DNA of 20,940 nucleotides from a virus. The stretch lies in the IMG/VR virus record IMGVR_UViG_3300024262_002005, positions 1 to 20,940 of that record, one strand, 5' to 3'. A program made the position numbers and the translations under genes. Positions 7,219-15,100 of this stretch are shown piece by piece; position 1 is the stretch's first letter, and each line of letters begins with the position of its first letter. The notes beneath the pieces are model-generated. The model ran no database searches. It was not told the origin of the DNA and saw only the letters and a list, made by a program, of their open reading frames with translations.

Positions 7219-7418
7219 TGGAAGCAGCATATAAAATAAACATAGTTTGTCGAAACTGTGGCCACATACCGATGGAAGAATATGCTTCAGAGGTAGTTAA
7301 AATGGCTAAAAAATTTCCTGTACCCAAGGGTACGACAATAAAGGCTGCTCTAATGAGCATGACCTGTGAGAACTGTGGATGTGAAGGATACATGGGACTA
7401 TTGAACCAACCCGGTTAG
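7218..7418 (+). CDS. Small zinc-ribbon protein (66 aa)
   Basis: ATG 7218 overlaps the stop of the SSB-like gene (TAATG) and follows a GGGGA site. Two CxxC knuckles, VCRNCG near residue 11 and TCENCG near residue 50, are separated by about 36 residues and make a zinc ribbon likely. Such small phage proteins can bind nucleic acid or the host transcription machinery, but nothing here says which. It is the last gene before the structured 96-base gap ahead of the primase-helicase. Confidence 0.72.
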   Translation: MEAAYKINIVCRNCGHIPMEEYASEVVKMAKKFPVPKGTTIKAALMSMTCENCGCEGYMGLLNQPG

Positions 7419-7494
7419 CCCCTAATGCGGGACCGCACGGTATACGGTTGAGGGGTGGATAAGCTCGGTTATCCGCAGCGATTACCCACCCCTC
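7419..7494 (+). promoter_or_regulatory. Structured leader with mutually exclusive stems before the primase-helicase
   Basis: In this untranslated gap, AGGGG (7451-7455) can pair upstream with CCCCT (7419-7423), enclosing a small TGCG/CGCA hairpin (7426-7437), or downstream as part of a 9-bp stem GAGGGGTGG (7450-7458) with CCACCCCTC (7486-7494). A third hairpin, GGATAA (7457-7462) with TTATCC (7469-7474), overlaps the left arm of the 9-bp stem. The 9-bp stem is followed by TGTATTTT. These look like alternative RNA or DNA folds, perhaps an attenuator or an origin element. No covariation data are available. Confidence 0.4.
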
Positions 7495-7514
7495 TGTATT
7501 TTCTGGAGACCAAG

Positions 7515-9791
7515 ATGAATTTCGCAGAAGACTTTGAAATCTACAAACAGAATATGTTCCCGGTCATGTACGATCACCTGGCCAGGGAACTCGGGGTCAA
7601 GGTCTCTTCTATCCAACAGTTAGGCGTCGGGTTCTACCCGGCGAAACAGTCGTGGGTATTCGCCGAGCGGGATTACAAGGGAGAGATCGTCGGTCTATCA
7701 TTACGATCTATGGATGGTAAAAAATTCATGGAACCGGGATCAAAGCGTGGATTGATCTACGCATACAATGAAAATAATTTAGAAGGGGAGGAACGCTATG
7801 CAGCCGGACAATATCACTGGGTGCGAGTGCAAGAAGTCGGTATTGAATGTCCTATTTGTGGAAAGCCAGACTGGTGTATGGTTAGCTCGGATAACCCGGA
7901 AGATCCTTCTGCGGTGCTCTGTTCTCGTATTGAAGAAGGATCAGTCAAATCTATTGGATCAGCCGGGTATCTTCATCTGCGAAAACATCAGCAGCGAGAC
8001 GATACGCTTGGGACAAGTGTGTTACACCTCTCAGATCTACCCATACCCATCGTTGAGGGTGCATCGGATGTACTTGCTGCCCTGGACCTCGGTCTTACGG
8101 CTATTGGTCGGCCTTCTGCTAAAGGGGGCATGGCAGAACTCAAGGAGATGCCACTCGCAGGAAAGACGATCTGGATCTTAGGGGAGAACGATGCCGGTGC
8201 CGGTAAAGCCGGGATGCAAAAGACTCTGGTAAATCTCGTACACCTGTCCAAGGATATCGTGTGCGTTATGCCACCAGAGGGTGTCAAGGATTTGCGACAA
8301 TGGACTAAGCTGCGGCTTACCATAGAATCGCTGACTGCGTATGTGACTAAGTATGGAGTAGTCAATGAAAAAGATCCCAATTTATTTGCTGACGACATCG
8401 CTCACACCATAGCCATTGCTTTCCTGGATCGATACCGGGATGACAACGGGGTACAAACTCTTAGGAGCTATCACGGCGAATGGGAAGAATGGTCTGAAGG
8501 TAGGTATAGACAGCTTGACACTGATGTTTTTAGAGGTAGATTTTACACGTTTCTCAAGGGAAAACGGTATATCAAACCCACTAAAGAGGGTGTCGATATA
8601 GTGGCATATAAGCCGACCAAAAGTAAGATCAATGATATAATAGACGCCTTAAGTAGCCACTGTCCGGTACCCTTTGATCCCCCTACGTGGATTTATCAAG
8701 GGGGCAGACCTGATACCAGGAACCTGATAGCGTTTAAGAACGGGCTTCTTGATGTGGATGAGTATTGCAGGACAGGTAAGGCAAAACTTCTGGACCCGAC
8801 ACCGGATCTGTTTACGCTCGCCACGTTACCCTATGACTATCTACCCTATGCCTGGTCTAAACTATTCGATGACTACTGCACGATGACGTTTAATAAAGAC
8901 GCTGACAGCATACGATTATTGGCCCAATGGTTTGGTTACAATCTTGTGTTCGACACCAGCCAAGAAAAATTTATGATGTTCATCGGACCGACACGCTCGG
9001 GTAAGAGTACGATCCTGTCGGCTATGGAAGCCATGCTCGGCCAGGAACAGTGCGGGTCAACAAGTCTACCCCTTCTGGCTAATTCTCATGGCCTCAGTTC
9101 CCTGATCGGTAAGGGGTCTGCAATAGCTGGTGACATGAAGGGGACCATCCGCAAGGCTGAAATGGACGCTGCACTTGAGGTCATACTCAGGATTACTGGC
9201 CGAGACCGGATACCGATCAATCCTAAATTCGTAGCTCCATTCGACGCAGAACTCGCGTGTAGATTTACGATGGCCATGAACGATCTGCCGATGTTTACCG
9301 ATCACTCCAGGGCTATCGTGGCTCGAACGCTCATATTAAATTTCCCCAACTCATACTATGGCCGGGAAGATTTCTCGCTCAAAAACAGATTACGTGAAGA
9401 GGCTATCAAGGGGAATCTGATAAACTTCGCCCTCTGGGGTTTGAAGGATCTCAGGGAACAGGGTAGGTTCGTAGAACCGGAAATATCAAAGGGCGTCATC
9501 GGTCAGTTTAAGGAACTGGTATCACCTATAACGTCCTTCATAGAAGAGTGCTGCACTACTGGAGCAGGATTGTACCTGGAGAAAAAACAACTGTACGACA
9601 CCTGGCGAGAATGGTGCCGGGATAACGACAGGAAACCAGGCAATAGACAAATGTTTCACAGGTGGCTGCTACAGCAGATGCCACAACTTGTGGTTGTAAC
9701 AAAGGGTCAGGGTGACGACACGCTACACCTATATAAGGATATAGCGTTGAAGCCCTGGGCCGCAATGAAATATCTTGGGAGGCCGATGTAA
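7515..9791 (+). CDS. TOPRIM primase / D5-like SF3 helicase
   Basis: 758-aa bifunctional replication protein. ATG 7515 is preferred over GTG 7455 because GGAG (7505-7508) lies 6 bases before it and 7455 falls inside the leader hairpin. Domain order: N-terminal primase core with a TOPRIM_N-like VGLSLRSMDG...KRGLIYA; an inserted zinc knuckle C112xxC115, C121, C136; TOPRIM with IVEG (E181) and GEND (E224, D226); then a D5-type SF3 helicase with Walker A GPTRSGKST (491-499), Walker B-like SAIAGDMKG and sensor FTMAMNDLP; finally a winged-helix end (YDTWREWCRDN). It should unwind the fork and prime DNA for the family A polymerase. ExD replaces the usual DxD of TOPRIM. Helicase assignment is secure, primase strong. 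Confidence 0.92.
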   Translation: MNFAEDFEIYKQNMFPVMYDHLARELGVKVSSIQQLGVGFYPAKQSWVFAERDYKGEIVGLSLRSMDGKKFMEPGSKRGLIYAYNENNLEGEERYAAGQYHWVRVQEVGIECPICGKPDWCMVSSDNPEDPSAVLCSRIEEGSVKSIGSAGYLHLRKHQQRDDTLGTSVLHLSDLPIPIVEGASDVLAALDLGLTAIGRPSAKGGMAELKEMPLAGKTIWILGENDAGAGKAGMQKTLVNLVHLSKDIVCVMPPEGVKDLRQWTKLRLTIESLTAYVTKYGVVNEKDPNLFADDIAHTIAIAFLDRYRDDNGVQTLRSYHGEWEEWSEGRYRQLDTDVFRGRFYTFLKGKRYIKPTKEGVDIVAYKPTKSKINDIIDALSSHCPVPFDPPTWIYQGGRPDTRNLIAFKNGLLDVDEYCRTGKAKLLDPTPDLFTLATLPYDYLPYAWSKLFDDYCTMTFNKDADSIRLLAQWFGYNLVFDTSQEKFMMFIGPTRSGKSTILSAMEAMLGQEQCGSTSLPLLANSHGLSSLIGKGSAIAGDMKGTIRKAEMDAALEVILRITGRDRIPINPKFVAPFDAELACRFTMAMNDLPMFTDHSRAIVARTLILNFPNSYYGREDFSLKNRLREEAIKGNLINFALWGLKDLREQGRFVEPEISKGVIGQFKELVSPITSFIEECCTTGAGLYLEKKQLYDTWREWCRDNDRKPGNRQMFHRWLLQQMPQLVVVTKGQGDDTLHLYKDIALKPWAAMKYLGRPM

Positions 9792-9991
9792 TGGAAGCGT
9801 TTAAGAAGTGGTGGAGAAATTTAGAGTTTCCTATTTCTGGGGGCAATACAACGGATGCAAAGACTCACTTTTGTCATAAATCTCCTACTGATACGGCAAA
9901 ATTCGTGTGGCGTGCAGCGTTAGAAGAAGTTATGGACAGAACCGTAGATTTTGAATTGATTCAGTGGATTAAAAAAGAACTGGAGAACTAA
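9791..9991 (+). CDS. Small hypothetical protein (66 aa)
   Basis: ATG 9791 overlaps the primase-helicase stop (TAATG) and follows GGGAGG at 9779-9784. The product has an amphipathic, Trp-containing start (MEAFKKWWRNLEF) and an acidic helical C-terminal half ending IKKELEN. No transmembrane segment and no known family. Likely cotranslated with the helicase. Confidence 0.62.
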   Translation: MEAFKKWWRNLEFPISGGNTTDAKTHFCHKSPTDTAKFVWRAALEEVMDRTVDFELIQWIKKELEN

Positions 9992-9992
9992 A

Positions 9993-10211
9993 ATGAAAAA
10001 GAAACATGGTTGGATATTACAGGCAGTAGATGGAAGATTTGTAAATGAGGCAGGCGATGATGTCCTACGTATAAAATCTGCACGTGTATTTTCTACTCGC
10101 AGACAAGCGAGAACAGGTGATCGCTACATAGTAAAACTTAACGACGACATCGTTCGTAAAGTAAAAGTGGATAAACAAGGCAAAGCAGTTAAAATTATTC
10201 CAGGGAGATAA
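9993..10211 (+). CDS. Small basic hypothetical protein (72 aa)
   Basis: ATG 9993 lies two bases after the previous stop, with TGGAG upstream inside that gene. The protein is strongly basic (MKKKHGW, STRRQARTGDRY, RKVKVDKQGKAVK) and beta-prone, resembling a small single-domain barrel. No family is recognised. The charge suggests nucleic acid or ribosome contact, which is speculation. Confidence 0.62.
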   Translation: MKKKHGWILQAVDGRFVNEAGDDVLRIKSARVFSTRRQARTGDRYIVKLNDDIVRKVKVDKQGKAVKIIPGR

Positions 10212-10213
10212 GA

Positions 10214-10615
10214 ATGAACAAAAAGCAAAAACTATTCGCAGGATTTTTAGTGTTGTTTTTAGTTGTATTCATAGGTGCCGGTTGCGTTCAAGACGCCATA
10301 GTGCCAACGTATATCGAACCAGATTTAATGGCCACCAATAACGCGACACCTGTTAACGGACTCTACACTACATTATTTGACGCGAAACGGCTGCAAAGGA
10401 ACTTAACTCATAAATTAGAGTATCAGAAGCTCATGGCTAAACAGGGTAACGAAGATCTTAACATTAGCATCGCTGCTGGAGAGGAAATAAAGAACACTGT
10501 GTTCGATCCAACGGGTCCACTTGCTATGATGTTCCCCGCTTTGGCTGGGTTAGGTCTTGGCAGGTACCTGAAGTCACCTCGTGAGCAGGAACTGGAAAAG
10601 AAAGTAATAGCGTAA
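10214..10615 (+). CDS. Putative lipoprotein (133 aa)
   Basis: The N-terminus is a classic export signal: MNKKQK, a hydrophobic core LFAGFLVLFLVVF, then IGAGC with Cys24, a lipobox-like site (though Gly at -3 is unusual). The mature part has a second Gly/Leu-rich hydrophobic segment near the end (MMFPALAGLGLGRYL) followed by a charged tail. GGGAG precedes ATG 10214. Phage lipoproteins of this size serve in superinfection exclusion or as outer-membrane spanin subunits; neither can be chosen from sequence. It is not a typical proline-rich Rz1. Confidence 0.65.
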   Translation: MNKKQKLFAGFLVLFLVVFIGAGCVQDAIVPTYIEPDLMATNNATPVNGLYTTLFDAKRLQRNLTHKLEYQKLMAKQGNEDLNISIAAGEEIKNTVFDPTGPLAMMFPALAGLGLGRYLKSPREQELEKKVIA

Positions 10616-10959
10616 TGATCCACTTCCAAACAAGAGACGACATAATACGTTGGCTGATATCTCATTGTCCGAGAAAAGCCATCGTCCGTTCCCTCCTCCA
10701 GGACAGAGCCGAACTGCTCGGTGGGTTTAGTAATATCCCGCCGAGCGGTCGGCCTGGCTGGATCGTCAGGGTGGCATCAACACTCACTAAACGTGAGTGG
10801 ATCGTGGCTGTTATACCCTGTATCGGCAAGCCTGACTATGAAATCAGGATATTGAAACAGGTGCCGTGGAAATATTATATTGACCGTCCCTTCACCAGTC
10901 CTATTTGTGCTGGTGACAGGCCGTGGTTGTATGGAGAAATGAAAGAGAGGGCGAGATGA
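10615..10959 (+). CDS. Hypothetical protein (114 aa)
   Basis: ATG 10615 overlaps the lipoprotein stop (TAATG) and its own stop overlaps the next start (ATGA, 10956-10959). The sequence is soluble-looking, mixed alpha/beta, with DDIIRWLISHCPRKAIV at the N-terminus and an aromatic C-terminal half (VPWKYYIDRPF, RPWLYGEM). No family is recognised. No signal peptide, so not obviously part of an envelope function with its neighbour. Confidence 0.62.
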   Translation: MIHFQTRDDIIRWLISHCPRKAIVRSLLQDRAELLGGFSNIPPSGRPGWIVRVASTLTKREWIVAVIPCIGKPDYEIRILKQVPWKYYIDRPFTSPICAGDRPWLYGEMKERAR

Positions 10960-11192
10960 AAGTAGGAACATGCAAAAGACTTCAATCTGCCGCAGAGGAA
11001 GTTGTCAAAAAGTTTGAGCTTGGGACTGTCACAAAGTACAGAGTTGTTACAGCTTTATGGAAACATATTCTTTTACATAATATGGATGATGTGAAAACCT
11101 CTGGAGGCTCTATAAAATTAGTAGCAAAACCTATAGGGGCTGGAGTTTGGGAAATAGAGGAGGTGTATTATAATATATCCAACAGTAATTAA
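10956..11192 (+). CDS. Small hypothetical protein (78 aa)
   Basis: The start is taken at ATG 10956, where ATGA overlaps the previous stop and GAGAGGGCGAG precedes it; a longer reading from 10923 would lie inside the previous gene. The product is a small helical N-terminal part (RLQSAAEEVVKKFELG) followed by a beta-prone half. Its last codons contain the AGGAGGTG that serves the next gene. No family is recognised. Confidence 0.6.
   Translation: MKVGTCKRLQSAAEEVVKKFELGTVTKYRVVTALWKHILLHNMDDVKTSGGSIKLVAKPIGAGVWEIEEVYYNISNSN
11158..11165 (+). promoter_or_regulatory. Perfect 8-nt Shine-Dalgarno without a standard start codon
   Basis: AGGAGGTG matches the 16S anti-Shine-Dalgarno over eight bases, the strongest site noted in the window. 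At the expected distance lie ATT (11167), ATA (11170) and ATA (11173); no ATG, GTG or TTG occurs in the following open frame until TTG 11239. Confidence 0.6.
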
Positions 11193-11448
11193 ACAATCAG
11201 GAACCAGGCTAACCATATCTGGCGAACAGTACGAACAGTTGGCCAAGAAGCCACAGGCGATTTTGTGGAACCGGGACGGCATGTATGGGTTGGTTCCGTT
11301 GGCCAGGGTTAAGAACCAGATCAAATACATACTTGATGTGAATAAAACATGTGACCCCGGTGATGAGCGGTGTCTTATCGAGTTCATCTGGGGCGAGACC
11401 GAAGAAATCCCGGTTGAAACCGGCCAGGCGTTAGAGAGGGATAGCTAA
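11170..11448 (+). CDS. Hypothetical protein with probable non-canonical start (69-92 aa)
   Basis: The frame opens after a TAG at 11155 and runs to TAG 11446-11448. The first standard start is TTG 11239 (69 aa) but it has no ribosome site. The codons before it (IYPTVIKQSGTRLTISGEQY then EQLAKKPQ) read like real protein, and AGGAGGTG at 11158-11165 points to initiation at ATA 11170 or a neighbouring ATT/ATA, giving about 92 aa. The product is basic at the N-terminus and acidic at the C-terminus (GETEEIPVETG), with one Cys pair (TCDPGDERC). No family is recognised. The coding call is good; the exact start is uncertain. Confidence 0.55.
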   Translation: MIYPTVIKQSGTRLTISGEQYEQLAKKPQAILWNRDGMYGLVPLARVKNQIKYILDVNKTCDPGDERCLIEFIWGETEEIPVETGQALERDS

Positions 11449-11476
11449 CATAAATATAAATAGAAGGGTAAAAACT

Positions 11477-11932
11477 ATGAACAGAAGAGAAATGCTAAAG
11501 TCGGTTATGGCTATACCCATTATAGGGTTAGGCGTAATGAAAGTAACACAGTGTAAGAGCAAACCTACTATCTCCAAAAATAAATTATTTACGGATAATC
11601 TTAATTGGGGCAGTATTGTTGTAGACCGAGGATGGGACGCGTATATAGAATCTATCCGGGCGGAACTGGAACGGATTATTGGCGAACCAGTGGAAGCGGG
11701 TTACGCGATAGTTCAACATACCACTATTAACTTTAGGTGTGATGAACTCTATATATTCAGTATAGAAAAAACAGAATATAGACGGCATGTTTGCCACCGC
11801 AAATGTTTAATAGCCATACCGGAAACGCGGTGGGTAGCTTTCTGTTGGGGTCTGAACGATGTAACAAATATGTATATTGACTTTATTCAACGATTCGATC
11901 CCAAGTATAATCCAAGAGATTATAGGGACTAA
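11477..11932 (+). CDS. Hypothetical protein with Tat-like signal peptide (151 aa)
   Basis: ATG 11477 follows AGAAGGG. The N-terminus MNRREMLKS followed by a hydrophobic run MAIPIIGLGVM and then KVTQC matches a twin-arginine export signal (RRxxLK), with C26 a weak lipobox candidate. The rest is a soluble, aromatic domain with a VCHRKC pair and no recognised family. Tat signals are known mainly from bacterial redox enzymes and are uncommon in phages. It is the last gene of the left arm and its stop overlaps that of the convergent gene on the other strand (11929-11932). Export is inferred only from the signal pattern. Confidence 0.66.
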   Translation: MNRREMLKSVMAIPIIGLGVMKVTQCKSKPTISKNKLFTDNLNWGSIVVDRGWDAYIESIRAELERIIGEPVEAGYAIVQHTTINFRCDELYIFSIEKTEYRRHVCHRKCLIAIPETRWVAFCWGLNDVTNMYIDFIQRFDPKYNPRDYRD

Positions 11933-12135
11933 CATAATACAGTGACCAGAACCCCACTGATAACAGTGATGGACGTTAACAGAAGACCAAGAAATAACTT
12001 CCAGTGGCGTTCATCCTGTTTGCTGTGGTAATCAATGTGTCCATCCAGTTTATTCCTGATGGCTCTGACATCACCGATTAAGAAGATTATCAGTTCTCTG
12101 TCACTCATGTCGCCTAATCTTTTATCAACGTCCAT
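11929..12135 (-). CDS. Small membrane-anchored protein, holin/XhlA-like (68 aa)
   Basis: Last gene of the minus-strand virion cluster; its ATG at 12135 overlaps the stop of the 1300-aa gene (TAATG), with AGAAGGAGA upstream. Layout: acidic helical N-terminus (DKRLGDMSDREL), a charged coiled-coil-like middle (DVRAIRNKLDGHIDYH), then one C-terminal hydrophobic span (LFLGLLLTSITVISGVLVTV). This arrangement is that of XhlA-type haemolysin/holin accessory proteins and some C-tail-anchored holins. A lysis role fits the position at the end of the late genes, but no endolysin gene is visible next to it, so this remains a family-level guess. Confidence 0.62.
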   Translation of the reverse strand: MDVDKRLGDMSDRELIIFLIGDVRAIRNKLDGHIDYHSKQDERHWKLFLGLLLTSITVISGVLVTVLC

Positions 12136-15100
12136 TATCCGGGTCTCCTTCTAACTGGTGGTGTCACCCTTCTTCTGGTTGGTGCTTGACTCGTGGTAGC
12201 CTGTTCGTCTTTGAAAATTCCCTTGTTATAGAACAAGAGTTTTGTGAGATCGCCTTTGTTCTCCCAATAGGCTTCTATATCTTTCTTCGCCAGATAGCCG
12301 GGTATAAATGTTTTAATGGAACTTAACATCTTCCACTTAGCCTGATTCCTGGTTCTATCATCGTCTGTAACAATATATTGGTACAGGCCGATAAGTAATT
12401 GGGCGAGCGGGGGTAACGCGTCCGGTGCCGCCCCAAATAAATAGCTCGATCCATAACCAAGCGTATTGAGCACCAGACCACCTATCACCATATACCGACC
12501 CCATCCCACCCTTCTACTCCAGGGGAGTTTCAACCCCTCTCTCGTTTCGCCGGTGAAGAACCTATGTGCCGCTTCACGGTGGAACTTAAAGAAATGATTC
12601 ATCCACCAACTTTGTAGCCTGGTAACTGGTGTGGCCGATTTGTACTTGAACACTCCAGGCATGGCCATAGGGATATAATGATACTCGGAACAACCTGGAC
12701 CAAAATCCATTTCAGCACGTAATTTTTTCTCCTCACTTGGATATAGAAACTCATGTTCCTCGGTATAAGTTCGTTTAGGATCAGCCCAACCTAAGTCTTT
12801 ATGTTTAGGGTCTTCGATGAGTTCAAGAATATCATAGTAAGCCGCCTTCATGGCCGTTTCAGCGTTACTTACTGCCGACCACTGGAAGCCCTTCATCCAT
12901 CCACGACCGAATATGCCCTTACCACGCTCTGACAGATCTTCAAATCCCTGGTCCCGATAGGTCTCGAAGAACAGACTTTCAGAGATAAATTTTTTACATT
13001 GTTCACTGACTGGTAATGCCGCCCTAAGATTAGATTTAGTAGTATAAAAAGCTAAATTCTGGAGAAGCTGAAACTTATTCCTGATAATTTGTTTAGGTCG
13101 TAACCCCATTACCCCGTAAATCTGTAGCCGTCCAAGTTTGCCCAGCATGTTGGTGAATGGTCTATTACTTATCTTCCTGCCAAATGGTTTCAGGACTTTA
13201 TTAACTACTGTTCCGATCCCAGAATCCTTTATCATTTCGTTTAAGCGTTTATCAGTATTGGTCTGTTTACCCACAACCATGTGGTTTATAAAGTTTTCAG
13301 TCCATCGACGGGTAGAGTCGGGGATAAGATCAGAGTGTAGTGCCATCTGAATTTCAAAAAACTTCAGCGGCTTGTCCAGGTGTATTTCTTTCAGTCCTGT
13401 ATACACCATCGCTTTAGTAGCTTTGATTAAATCATTTGAGAATATTGGTGCGAGTTCGTCACCAAGTTTACGTTGATACTCCATAGTATTACTAATTCTT
13501 TTGGGTGCGTTCTTTTCGGCCCAATATTTTAATTCTTCGGGCATCGGGTGTCTTCCGTCTATGATATCCTCAACCATAGTATCTACGATGTGCCTCATGT
13601 ATCCAGTCTTATACGCAATGGGTTCCATGCCAAGTTCTTCTCTTACCGCGTTCTCTCTGGCGAGGATAGTTCTGCTAAGGTTACGGAAATAATTAAACAC
13701 AGCCCTTTCGTCTTTAGATAAATCGGAAGGTGCCTCTTCGTTCTCATTAAGGAGATCGGCGAACCTGGCGACAGACTTAGTAGGTTTATTCTTTAACTTA
13801 GCTATCGCCTTTGTCTTTATCGTCTCCCCGCCTAAGCGTTCGATAATTCGTTTCATCACATCGAGACGTTTAGACATCTTAGCGACTTCAAGATCAAATC
13901 TCTGCTTGCCTATTGCGGCTGGTGACACCATAAACTCTACACCAAGGATCTTAGTCTTGTAGAGTTGCGGCGTTAGACCTATGATGGGCTTCTTAAATCT
14001 ACGCTCTGATGGGAGTATCCCGGTATCAATCTTTTTTTCTTTGGCTAATTTATGTAAGTCATCAATATAATCCTGGGCCTCAAGGGGGGACATCTTGGCC
14101 ATAGATGTCTTACCAGTTGACTTTTTCATAAACGCTCGGCGTTCTTTTTCAGACATCCCGAGAGCTTTAGGGATTTCATGCCCGGCTGCATATTGCGATT
14201 TTATTGGTTTGCTCTTTTGCTTCCCTACTTTTGTTTTATCTTCCGCCGTTTCCCAATCAAGTAAGGCGTCAAGGTTGTTCTTGTGTTCTCCTAAGAATCT
14301 AAACTCTCGCCGTTCATCTACGGTACGTTTAGTAGTTTCTATGCTACCTAATTCCTGGTGGCGGGTTTCCGCAGCAGTAAGTCGTTCAGCTACTTCCTCA
14401 CTATCAAGCCCATACTGCCGACCTATCTTTTCGTTGGGAGTCTCTGCCGCTTGTTCAGGAGCGGCGGGAGTTTCTGCGATAGGTTCAGCAGCCGCAAGTT
14501 CTTTTTGTTGTTCTCTCCATGCGATTTCTTGAACATATTGTTTATGATATGGTGACGCCCGCTGTACTCTTTTTGCAAGCTCATTATCTGAAAGTTCAGA
14601 TAGTGGTTTCTTCAGCATCTGTGGTGTTTCAGGACGTTCTATTATTTCTGTGGTCGCTTCGGCGGGGGTTTCACTCATAGGTGCGTCCAGTCTCCCACTA
14701 ACACTGTGTTCAAAATCTTGTGTTACTTCTATGTCAGTGCCCTTAACGAATAGACGTGAGTTCCCTTCTTCATCCTTCCTTTCTTCTGTCACTTGGGTTG
14801 CTTTGTCCCCCATTTGTGCAGGAGTCTCTATGTAAGTGTTGCCATCATCACCTTTGTAGACATTGGAACCTGGGGGGATGTCTTGCGTAACCTCAACCCC
14901 TTCTTTACCAAGAATCGGGGGTTGTTCCCTGGCAACGTCAGTCTGCTGGCCAGTAGCCAATCTACCAGCCCCGCCAAGTACCGGACCGGCCACGGCACCA
15001 CCCAGAGCAGCCCCACCCAGGCGTTCACCTATCGCCAGCCAGTCTGGTGAACCATCTTCCTTGGTCGGGTACTCGCCCCGGAACGCAGCCGGAACACTGA

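Noticed and set aside
7455-7514. GTG 7455 as start of the primase-helicase
   Set aside because: It lies inside the leader hairpin and has no ribosome site; ATG 7515 has GGAG 6 bases before it.
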